Positions 48,671 to 59,340 of a stretch of DNA of 64,000 nt are shown one piece after another. The position numbers and the translations under genes were made by a program. The notes below the pieces were generated by a model, which was given only the letters and a program-made list of their open reading frames with translations, made no database searches and was not told the DNA's origin. The first letter of the stretch is position 1. Each line of letters starts with the position of its first letter. This DNA comes from Ptiloglossa arizonensis (taxonomy: Eukaryota; Arthropoda; Insecta; Hymenoptera; Colletidae). The stretch is from the NCBI RefSeq assembly GCF_051014685.1, contig NC_135048.1, positions 22,772,543 through 22,836,542 on the forward strand, written 5' to 3'.

Positions 48671-51215
48671 GTGAATTTATTTCATACAAGTTTTATACAT
48701 TCTTACGCGTTACCAAACATTTCAATATCGTAATATAATATTCTAAATTCGCAGCCAATTAGCTCGGTACTACCCGCGACGAAGAATTACCGTACGTCGC
48801 GAGTATTACCGATTACCAGGTCTCACCACGTGGAGGTTGCTGCGAGGGGAGACCCAGAGGGACATAGATGGAATCAAAGTTCCATCGATCTCCCTCGATA
48901 CGCAATACAAACGAAATTACCAAACCGAGGAGATGGAAGGAATTAAAGTTCCTTCGATCTTCTGGTTTAGTTCTGCCGAGCAATCACATTGTGGAAAAAA
49001 TGAGGCAAAATTAGGAAAGACGCGACGCGAACCGTGTAGTTGGTCCTACTAGGTCTATCCCGTATCCCCTCGGTGGGCCCGATTCAAGAGGAAACGAACG
49101 ACGCCATCCACTCCCCTAGAGGAGTGCCCCGTTTCTCCATCTTTACGACGAGAGGGTCTTATTTTGGAGGCTTTCGCAGGGACCGGCAAAAATGCCTGCA
49201 CCTGTGCTCGCAACATGCCCCCTCTGGAAGCGAACACACCGGAGAAGACGGCGATAGACCGTTCGGACCACCTACACGGAGGAACGAGGAAGCGAGCAAA
49301 ATGAAGCTAAAGATTGGATAATTGCTTGGCAGATCACAGCCTTAAAACTAACTTATTCTAACTGCAGAGATAGAAGGAATCAATGTTCCTTCGATCTCCT
49401 CGTTTAATTCTGCCGAGCAATTACATTATGGAAAAATGAGGCAAAATTGGGAAAGACGCGACACGTACCGTGAAGTTGCTCCTACTAGGTCGGTCCCGTT
49501 TCCCCTCAGTGGGCCCGATTCTCAAGGAAATGCGCGACGCCGTCCACTCCACTAGAGGAGTGCCCCGTTTCTCCCAACTCCGCAGCCAGGAGCCACGCAG
49601 AGCGTGGACCTGACTCACGGAGGATGACGAAGAGAGGGTCTTATGATGGAACAAGGGCTTCCGCAGAGACAGGCAAAAATACCTGCCCCTGTGTTCGCAG
49701 CATGTTCTCTCTCAAAGCGGACGCACCAGAAGAGACGGCGATCGACCGTTCGGACCACCTCCACGGCCGGTCACTTGCTTATGCAACAAGCAGAGGTGGC
49801 CGGACTGTGAGACGAGGAAGCGAGCAAAAGTAAGCTAAAGATGGATAATTGCTCGGCAGATCACAGATATTTGTACATGGTTGCCTTAAAACTAACTTAT
49901 TATAAGCTTAACTAAAAATCCCGCAGCGGCTGCGACGAGGAAGTCCTCTTCGTTCTTCGTTTTCCGATGTGCTTACCTAAGAGGAACCTAAAGTCAAGGC
50001 ATGATAGAAAATAGAAATTAAGTTGGTTAGTGATTAAATACAGTCATGCAGTAACGAAGAAAATTAACAACGAAGCATTGACAGAAAAATAAACACGGTA
50101 AAACAAGTACAAATTAAAATCAGCGAACAAATAAAATAAATTAAACAAAGAAAAAATTGAAGAAAAGAAAGAATTAAGAGAGTGGTCGTCAGTACTGACC
50201 ACCGCCTATTGCCGGTCAGTACCGGATACCAAGATGGCCGCCCTCCCCTCTCCGGTCTTCCAGATACGTAAAACGGAGCCATCCTTCCACCTCGAAGGCT
50301 CCCCGTGGAATGAAATTTTCGTCAACCGGCGGCTCCTTATATACCCACCACAAGGTCACTTACCGTTACTTCGATTGTGTTTGTTCGATCTAACTGAATA
50401 TTTCAAGAAATTGATGGCTTTTTAGCCATTATTTGTACTAGAACATTGTTAATAATTGTTTAATCGACGGTCCTACGATGGTTGTTAATAAATATGATAA
50501 ATAAACATCAAAATATTGCAAAATCTGCGAAGGGGACCGTTTTGGGTGAATGTTTGTTCATTTCCGCGATTGTTACTAACATTTATGCATGTTCCCAATA
50601 TTAATCAAACAGTGTGCATCTTATTTATGCATTAAAAATGATCGATTCGCCTACAGCAATTAATTTTGATCGAGCTTCGAGGTATAAACGTGTTTCTTAA
50701 TGTTTCAAAGCATGGAAAGTAACAATTGTTTATTAGATACATTAATTTAACATTTGTTTAATTCTTATAATTTAGACAATACGCGTAGAAGTTGCATTTT
50801 TTACTTGATAGAGCTGAAATTCAATTAATCGCTTTTCTAGATAGAAAAATCATCGTGATGAACACTTGTGAATCGATAATCGATACGTGTAGCCTTGAGA
50901 ATATCAGTTGAATGTCAACGACAAATTTCTTCGTGAACAAAGAATATTTCAACGAAATGACATTTTAAGCCATTATTTATACTAGGACATTGTTAATAAT
51001 TGTTTAAACTATAATCTTACGACGATTGTTAATAATTATGATAAATAAACATCAAGATATAGCGAAATCTGCAAAGGTCAACGATTTCAGTGAATTTTGT
51101 TTATCCACGCGATTGTTATTAACATTTACACATGTTCCGAACATTTGTCTTAGAGAATGCATCTTAGTTATGCATTGTAAATGATTGATTTGCCTATAGA
51201 AATTAAATTTAATCG
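48671..51215 (+). repeat. Left arm of palindrome
   Basis: About 2.55 kb. It is longer than the right arm mainly because one module is tandemly duplicated: the AAGTTCCTTCGATCTTCTGG to GAGGAAGCGAGCAAAA stretch at about 48930-49305 recurs at about 49365-49830. A second module (about 50405-50690) recurs at about 50962-51215. Confidence 0.85.
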
Positions 51216-51261
51216 AAAATTAATGTAAAACGTGATATTCATATGTTTCTCGATTTTCGAT

Positions 51262-53324
51262 CGAAATTAATATTTGTAAAGTAATTAATGATTTATAATG
51301 CACAAATAAGATGCACATTGTAATGTTAATATTCGCAACGTGCGTAAATGTTAATAACAATCACGGAAATGAGAAAACATTCACCGAAACCGTTCCCCTT
51401 CGCAGATTTTGCAATATCTTGATGTTTATTTATCATAATCATTAACAACCGTCGTAGGACCATTCTTTAAACAATTATTAACACTGTCCTAGTATAAATA
51501 ATGGCGTAAAATATCAATTCGTTAAAATATTCTTTATTCACGAAGGAATTTTTCGTTGAGATCCAACTGACATTCTCAAGGCTACACGTATCGATTATCG
51601 ATTCACAAGTGTTCATCACGATGATTTTTCTATCTAGAAAAGTGATTAATTGAATTTCGACGCTTTTAATTAAAAAATGTAACTTCTGCACGTATTGTGT
51701 AAATTATAAGAATTAAACTATAAAAATTAAATTATAAGAATGTTTAATTAATGTATCTAACGAACAATTGTTACTTTCCATGCTTTGGAACATTAAGAAA
51801 CACGGTTATATTTCGAAGCTCGATAAGAATTAATTGCTATAGGCGAATCGATCATTTTTAATGCATAAATAAGATGCACATTGTTCGATTAATATTGGGA
51901 ACATGCATAAATGTTAGTAACAATCGCGGAAATGAACAAACATTCACTGAAACCGTTCGCCCTCGCAGATTTCGCAATATTTTGATGTTTATTTATCATA
52001 TTTATTAACAACCATAGTAGGACCGTAGATTAAACAATTATTAACAATGTTCTAGTATAAATAATGGCTAAAAAGCCATCAATTTCTTGAAATATTCGGT
52101 TAGATCGAACAAAGACAATCGAAGTAACGGTAAGTGACTTTGTTGTGGGTAAACAAAGAACCTCCGGTTGTGGAAAATTTTATTCAACGAGGAGCCTGTG
52201 AGGTGGACGGATGTCTTCATTTTAGGTACCTGCAAGGTGGTCCCCCCTCTTGGTAACCGGTACTGACCGCCGATAGGCGGTGGTCAGTACTGACGACCAC
52301 TCTCTTAATTCTTTCTTTTCTTCAATTTTTTCTTTGTTTAATTTATTTTATTTGTTCTCTGATTTTAATTTGTACTTGTTTTTCCGTGTTTATTTTTCTG
52401 TCAATGCTTCATTGATAATTTTCTTTGTTACTGCATGACTGTATTTAATCACTAACCAACTTAATTTCTATTTTCTATCATGCCTTGACTTTAGGTTCCT
52501 CTTAGGTAAGCACATCGAAAAACGAAGAACGAAGAGGACTTCCTCGTCGCAGCCGCCGCGGGATTTTTAGTTAAGCTTATAATAAGTTAGTTTTAAGGCA
52601 ACCATGTACAAATATCTGTGATCTGCCGAGCAATTATCCATCTTTAGCTTACTTTTGCTCGCTTCCTCGTCTCACAGTCCGGCCACCTCTGCTTGTTGCA
52701 TAAGCAAGTGACCGGCCGTGTAGGTGGTCCGAACGGTCTATCGGCGTCTCCTCCGGTGTGTCCGCTTCCAGAGGGGGCATGTTGCGAGCACAGGAGTAGG
52801 CATTTTTGCTGGTCCCTGCGAAAGTCTCCAAAATAAGACCCTCTCGTCGTAAAGATAGAGAAACGGGGAATTCCTCTAGGGGAGTGGATGGCGTCGTTCG
52901 TTTCCTCTTAAATCGGCCCCACCGAGGGGATACGGGATAGACCTAGTAGGACCAACTACACGGTTCGCGTCGCGTCTTTCCTAATTTTGCCTCATTTTTT
53001 CCACAATGTGATTTCTCGGCAGAACTAAACCAGAAGATCGAAGGAACTTTAATTCCTTCCATCTCCTCGGTTTAGTAATTTCGTTTGTATTGCGTATCGA
53101 GGGAGATCGATGGAACTTTGATTCCATCTATGTCCCTCTGGGTCTCCCCTCGCAGCAACCTCCACGTGGTGAGACCTGGTAATCGGTATTATTCGCGACA
53201 AACGATAATTCTTCGTCGCGGGTAGTACCGAGCTAATTGGCTGCGAATTTAGAATATTATATTACGATATTGAAATGTTTGGTAACGTGTAGGAATGTAT
53301 AAAACTTATATGAAATAAATTCAC
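51262..53324 (-). repeat. Right arm of palindrome
   Basis: About 2.06 kb, the reverse complement of the left arm. It carries one copy of the 0.4-kb module (about 52640-53090) rather than two, but both copies of the inner module (about 51285-51500 and 51790-52080), so the inner duplication preceded the inversion or arms have been homogenised. Confidence 0.85.
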
Positions 53325-53650
53325 TTCAGTCATATCTGAAGAATCATATAAACATTTTTTTCTACGTATCAACTATATTGGAGAAAGCAATCAAAAAATG
53401 TTTTGTGAATATAAAATAAATTTTATTAAAAATAAAATTATAAATTTTCGTGTTTATTTTTGAAATTTCATAGTTGTAAAAGGAAGTACATTTGTGGTCA
53501 CCAAAAACTTATTTTTCTTCGAGTAGTGTCTATATTCTTTAAACAACTAATAGATTTAATTAGTTGCAAATATAGAATTTGTTCTGTTTAGAATTTGACA
53601 ATGTTTTCGAGTGGATTGAAATGCAAAACCACTTATACCTCGAAACAAAG
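53325..53650. other. Spacer right of palindrome
   Basis: AT-rich DNA without recognisable features between the palindrome and a 97-codon frame. Confidence 0.5.
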
Positions 53651-53652
53651 AG

Positions 53653-53946
53653 ATGGACTTACACTGGTTTCATGATGCGGCTCATGTAACGACGAAACGT
53701 AAACCTAGCATTAACGTACGCTGCGCGCATGTTAAACATTCGAAGGTGATGGAACGCTCTGTAAAAGCAGTATCGCGACCTTTAATGGCTCCTGCTACGA
53801 AGATGGAAACGCAAATTAGAGTGCATGCTCCACCCAATGGATCTACCGCTGGTGGGATCCGTCATCATAGAATAATAAAGGCACGTCGATTCACTTTGTC
53901 ACTGATGAGAGATTCCTTGAAAAAAATATCTTCTGGAGTACAGTAA
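53653..53946 (+). CDS. Unrecognised 97-codon basic protein candidate
   Basis: An ATG frame without a competing antisense frame, starting MDLHWFHDAAHVTTKRKPSI and ending KKISSGVQ. It is rich in histidine, arginine and lysine, with no signal peptide or membrane segment and no domain I recognise. Codon choice is more varied than in neighbouring shadow frames. It lies about 330 bases beyond the palindrome edge and could be a small gene, an exon, or a transposon remnant. Confidence 0.2.
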   Translation: MDLHWFHDAAHVTTKRKPSINVRCAHVKHSKVMERSVKAVSRPLMAPATKMETQIRVHAPPNGSTAGGIRHHRIIKARRFTLSLMRDSLKKISSGVQ

Positions 53947-56129
53947 AAAGGGACAGTAGTGGAAAATGGTAAATTTTTAACCTTGCTGTCGATGTAACAT
54001 TTTTCAATCTACAAAAAAATCCGAAATGATTTTTTATTTATTAACTGAAGGAAAAGCTGTAAGCAAAAACACGTGTGTCGAGTGATAACTTTCGGGTCTA
54101 CTTTATTTCCATTTATCAATACGTAGAAAAAATATATCGAATCGAATTGTATTCGTCGTATACTCTAATTACTGAAGAATTCAAAACGTTGAAGTGAATA
54201 AATGAAATCGCCACTCCCGGAAAGTGTGCTCGAGTAGACAAAGAAAAAGTAGGTTGATTGTACGATACATAAATTTCTCTGTCTACTACGCCCTATTCGT
54301 TGAAAAGAAAATAGGGCCACCATTGCACACATTCGTCACGAAAATATCTTTCTCTGTTCAAGATGCGCGGCACCGTCCAGAGTGGACTCTCGTGGGAAAA
54401 TAATATTTTTCCCTCGTGCACAACGCTCCAAATGACACTGAACTGGAAAGGATAATCTTGCATTTGACAGCGACAAGAACTACATCTGCTCGGGTTGACG
54501 ACGCTCGACACACCGCGAGCATGACAAAAACTAGCATAAACTTTGCAGAGAATGCTAGAGAATCTGGATACTAGTTTCCTATTTCAACGGAAACGGCGTT
54601 TTTCACTACTTTTTCTTCTATAGACGCATTGTTGCGTTTCTCGTGTAAAATACGTCAAATAAGGCACAAAGTACGCAACAGTACATTCCAACTTGCGTAC
54701 AGAATTACTCGCGTTCTTTTAAGTTGTATCATCATAGGGGTCTAGATTGCTCGAAACTATTATTTGGGAGTTTGCAATCAACAATTTTAGTAAACTCGTG
54801 TAATACGGTTGACCATTACAACTTGCATTGTTACTGTATACGGTCGGAATAAATGTTTTTAGAATATTACTAACGATGAATCTTAAAGAAATTTATTTGT
54901 GGTGCAAATCACACCATTTAAATACTTACATAGTATTGTAAGTATACTCTATATACATATAGAGATACTTGATCGGTACACGAAATATTCGGATACTCGA
55001 GTATTCAAATAGTGTTCGTGCAAGAATATTATTCCAATTTGTTTTCGTTGCAACGTAGATCATCGATTCGCTAAGTATACTAAATTGATCTTTTTCACGA
55101 GACATAAATTACGTTCGTTCGGTTGATCTTCCAATTTCTGGAAAACATATTAAAAGAAACGTTTCGTTCGAAAACAGTTTTTCCAGCACCTTTGATCGGT
55201 TTTCTATTCGTCTGTGGGTCAGTAACTCCGTGAAAGGACGTTCTACAGTCACCTAAAAGCCCCGAACTGAATCAGTGTTTCAGTACCTCATTCGGTGAAA
55301 CTGCTTCAAACTACTCTACTTCTCTGAAACTGTTTTAAAAGTTCGATAAATGGGAATTGAATTGTCAGGTGGACAAATTACCAAGAACGCATAAATCAAG
55401 AGTCGATCATGGTGTGATCTTTTCGTCGTCTTCTATTTTAATGTCAGTTACCATAAAGAATACCAAGACTCAATTTGGTACATAAAATTAATCAATAATT
55501 TATACTTAACTACTTTGAATAATTGATAAGTATTCGTTTACTAGGAATGAACTTCGAGTATCATTATTTAAATACTTGTGCGTTCGAATTGACTACTCGA
55601 ATACCATTCGATATTTGTGATAAGTTTTGTACATAAGTATTAACATCGTAAAAATATAGAACGAGAGCAACGACTTTTTAGGTAGTACTCTCAGACACGT
55701 GTTTACTGAGAATATTTTTCGAAGAAATGCACTTCCTATCCGATAGAAAGCTCCTTCCGTTTGGGGACATCCTGAGATAGAAACGTGTAACGAATACAAA
55801 AGACGGTCAATACTATGCGAAGTAATACACAAAATATTGCTTCACCTGCAACAGTATTTGCAATTTCAAATGGAACACCATTTTAGATCCTAGATTATGT
55901 GGTCGGAACGTATTTTGTATTATACACTTTTTCCTCAAATGCAATCGCACGATAGAACACGGTCTATACTTAAAGAGTGCAAATCTGTTGTTGTTGTTAA
56001 TAAAACATCAACTACGAATGTACAATTTGGAACAAAGTTGAATTGCTAGAAGTAATAGGTTGAATTAATCGTTCATTGGCAGTCTTTAATATTAATAAAA
56101 GTAATAGCTGTGCAACCACAAGTCCATAG
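53947..56129. other. Non-coding DNA, no recognised gene
   Basis: AT-rich with small TATTCGAATAC-type clusters near 54985-55015 and 55570-55610. Confidence 0.5.
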
Positions 56130-56515
56130 AATATTCGAATACTCAAGAATTGTATTCGTCGAGTACTTGAATCGCTCAAGTATTCGAATTATACTCGCTG
56201 AATACCTGAATCACTAAGGTATTCGAATTATACTCGCTGAGTAGTTGAATCACTAAAGTATTCGAATCATACTCGCTGAGTACTTGAATCACTAAGGTAT
56301 TCGAATTATACTCGCTGAGTACTTGAATCACTAAAGTATTCGAATTATACTCGCTGAGTAGTTGAATCACTAAAGTATTCGAATTATACTCGCTGAGTAC
56401 TTGAATCACTAAAGTATTCGAATTATACTCGCTGAGTACTTGAATCACTAAAGTATTCGAATTATACTCGCTGAGTACTTGAATCACTAAAGTATTCGAA
56501 TTATACTCGCTGAAT
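56130..56515. repeat. 39-bp TATTCGAATTATACTCGCTGAG minisatellite
   Basis: About nine tandem units of 39 bases made of GCTGAGTACTTGAATCACTA then AAGTATTCGAATTATACTC, with few variants (AGTAGTTGAATC, CTAAGGTATT). The minus strand is open for over 100 codons with a 13-residue repeat (SEYNSNTLVIQVL); I regard this as a by-product. Confidence 0.95.
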
Positions 56516-58839
56516 GACAGATCTAACTCTACTGATTTCGTTCAAAGTTAAACGATCGCTATCCTAAGACTAACGTAACACAAATTTCACTTTGTTATTT
56601 ATGTGCGACACGGGATGCGTAATCTCGTAGAAATATTTACTCGAAAACGAGTATCCTGCACATCGCGCATTACAAATATTTGATAGTGTCGTAACACGTG
56701 CAATGCGATAGAAAAATTTTCGCAGTATAAGAAACCGCGGAAATAAAATTGCTACGAATGGACTGCTTGTACAATAAATAACGTTCTCGCGCCGTGTTAT
56801 GCACTATTTACTGCGAATTTTATAGAGTACGCAACTTCTTGTTGCACGTTGGTAACTAGCGAAGTTTATTTTACGATAACGTAAAAAATTTCACGACAAC
56901 GCTTCGTGAACTTTTAATCGGGCCAGCAGGACTGTAGGGATTCCGGTGTCGGGAATGCGCATTAATATTCAATGTGTACGTTTGTGAACCATGAAACCAG
57001 TGTTAAAAAAAAGGCAGTATAAAAACGGTGCTTGACGGTAAACCCGAAACGCATTTGCAATATGCAACTACCAGCAATGAATATGCAACTTCGGTGGATC
57101 GTAGCTACGAGCGTATAAAAATATGAATATTCTCAACTGGTTTCTTAGTATTGAGCGTCGTATATCTTAAAATCCCGATTTACGGGACGTAACACTGTGT
57201 CCTTGCCCCGTCCAATTACGCTCACTCCAAGTTCGTGGCTTTTGAATACCCAAACAACTACCACAGCAGAGACATTTTAACTTTGAATCACAATGAGCGG
57301 ATCTCTGCCAGTTCCATTCGAGATTGACATTGTATAATTGCGAAAAAAGAATAATTAAATAATATCTTTCCTTTTTAAGAATTAATGCTCAATAATAAAA
57401 TTTATCAAATCATTAGTCGTGCATTTATAACTCCAATAGTCTTTGAAAAAATCTCTACTATTTACTAAAAATCACTTAGTAAAAATTATTTACTAAAACT
57501 ATTTATTATTTCTTCTTTCGTACGTTTCGTATTTTGAACGATGTAACGTTCCATACACAGCGCCATTTTGATCGACGAGTAGCGCACCACGCGTTGCGCA
57601 TTCGATATCCCGCGACGCTCGCAAAATGCACTCCGTCTAGAGCTATGAATATTGATTTTCGAAAAAAAATAATATTGCACGACTTTGTTGCGTCTTTTAA
57701 TCAAATCTGCCGGTCAATGTTGGTCTCTCGTCCGCGAAGGAACTTCGATCGTTCGACGTTTAACTGTGTAACGTTTCTTGTACAGTTTCTTCAAACCCAT
57801 GATTCGAGACACGAACTTTTCGAAGAGAGCTTCTTCTCTGTTTTCTCTCCGTGAGACGAGGTAGAAACAGAAAGGACCTCTGGCTGGGGATAATAATGGA
57901 TCTCGCGAATAATACCTTTGACTGGATAATAGTTGCAGCTTCCGTATTACTGAATAGGAGAAAGTGGATCCCGGTTTTCCAAAGAAGAGCGTTGATCGTA
58001 TCTCAGCAAATGAACAAAGCTCTCCAGAGTCCGACATTACCTCAGGATCTCTTGCATCCGCGGCTTAGCCATGAAGAATGGCGTCGAACCGGACCGAATG
58101 GATTCGATCGCGCGAAAACGGCTTAAGCTTTCATTAAAATGCTAAACCACCCTGGCATTCGGATCAAGCTGGTCCGGTAATGAGGTTTCCTTGGCGGAAT
58201 CTATTTTCCAATTTGAAGAGAAATCGTGCGAGTCGCGGAAGGAAAAAAAAAAAAGAAAAATTCCAATAAGTTACGAACATTACCTATCCGAAGGAAATTG
58301 CGACTGTTAAGAAAACCCGGTGGTAAATTATTTTTCATTGCTCACACAGATGCAAGAAACGATCCTCAAATCCGTGCAATGGTAACATTAGTATGCGAGG
58401 AATAGCCACGAAGCTCGAATTTACGAGGGAACTGGATATTTTCGAATGGTATAATATTTCGGTTGCGTTAGATTACAGGTCTATCATTCGCGGGATATGG
58501 AGTTCAAAAATTCTAGAATTTCGTCAATTTATTATTAGTCGTTTCGTTCGTGTAAATTTAAACGAGTGTGTAGAATTCACGAGAAGACGTTACGAGCAAT
58601 TGGAAATTTTTATGAAATATATTGGATGTTTCCTACAAGTTATACTAGGTATCTCTAATCGATACAGTGATGTTTATAATTTGCTTCTAATGAACAGATG
58701 CATCGCAGTTCCGGTTTGACACTTTACGAAACAGAGATGTAACGAGCCGCGTAATGAATACGATATAATAAAGTCTGAACACAATTTTGTGCACTGATAA
58801 AGTATCTGCATATTCGTAGTGTGTATTCAAAATGAGTAA
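56516..58839. other. Non-coding DNA, no recognised gene
   Basis: Frames of 91-108 codons at 57534-58126 and 58393-58719 have no recognisable domains and overlap antisense frames or AT-rich runs. I do not call genes here. Confidence 0.5.
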
Positions 58840-59340
58840 TATAAACTGTAAATACTGTGATAATAATAATAGTTATTTTTATTATAATATGGAATATTCA
58901 AGTATTCGAATCGTGATACTCAAATACTTGGATATTCGAATCGTGATACTCAAATACTCGGATATTCGAATCGTGATACTCAAATACTTGGATATTCGAA
59001 TCGTGATACTCAAATACTCGGATATTCGAATAGTGATACTCAAATACTCGGATATTCGAATCGTGATACTCAAATACTTGGATATTCGAATCGTGATACT
59101 CAAATACTTGGATAATCGAATAACGATATTCGAATGCTCGAACATTGGAAATTTTTTCACAGGATTCGAACGATCAAATTATTCCCTACTAATTATTGAC
59201 TATTCTTATGTGTTCGATCGTACGTATAATTCAACACACTTCAATCTCAGCGCCATTTAATCGGTGACTATTAAAAGTAGCATGGAACTCGCCCGAAATG
59301 AAATCCTACAAGCTTCTGGCCGCACAGTCGACGAGCAATT
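58840..59340 (+). repeat. Duplicated segment, copy with expanded array
   Basis: The segment from CTGTAAATACTGTGATAATA to CGCACAGTCGACGAGCAA is a diverged duplicate of 62165-62485. The flanks match (CATTGGAAATTTTTTCACAG, GACTATTAAAAGTAGCATGG, CCCGAAATGAAATCCTACAA), but this copy has a 30-bp array in the middle. Confidence 0.9.
58907..59145 (+). repeat. 30-bp TATTCGAATCGTGATACTC minisatellite
   Basis: Seven 30-base units start at 58907 and every 30 bases to 59087, each CGAATCGTGATACTCAAATA then CTTGGATATT (or CTCGGATATT). A degenerate unit follows. The plus strand reads as a 10-residue LKYLDIRIVI repeat. Confidence 0.95.

Larger units (their letters stand above)
48671..53324. mobile_element. 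4.65-kb palindromic (fold-back) element
   Basis: The left end starts GTGAATTTATTTCATACAAG. The right end is the reverse complement, finishing TATGAAATAAATTCAC. Matching continues inward almost without break: AGCCAATTAGCTCGGTACTA, the CACGTGGAGGTTGCTGCG block, TGCTCGGCAGATCACAG, TGGTCGTCAGTACTGACCAC and AATGGCTAAAAAGCCAT. The axis is near 51215-51262. No long protein frame lies inside, so the element is non-autonomous or a head-to-head pair of non-coding elements. A target-site duplication was not seen at the ends. Confidence 0.85.

Noticed and set aside
49040..49321. 93-codon frame in the palindrome as a transposon protein
   Set aside because: The corresponding module in the other copies (49365-49830 and 52640-53090) does not preserve the same frame, and no domain is recognisable.
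51467..51691. 74-codon frame conserved in both palindrome arms as a gene
   Set aside because: The counterpart in the left arm has in-frame stops; similarity reflects DNA duplication, not protein conservation.
56176..56487. 103-codon frame with a 13-residue repeat
   Set aside because: Direct translation of the 39-bp array with no non-repeat sequence around it that looks coding.
2143..59145. CRISPR-like interpretation of regularly spaced repeats
   Set aside because: The sequence is eukaryotic, with spliced genes; repeats are contiguous minisatellites without unique spacers.
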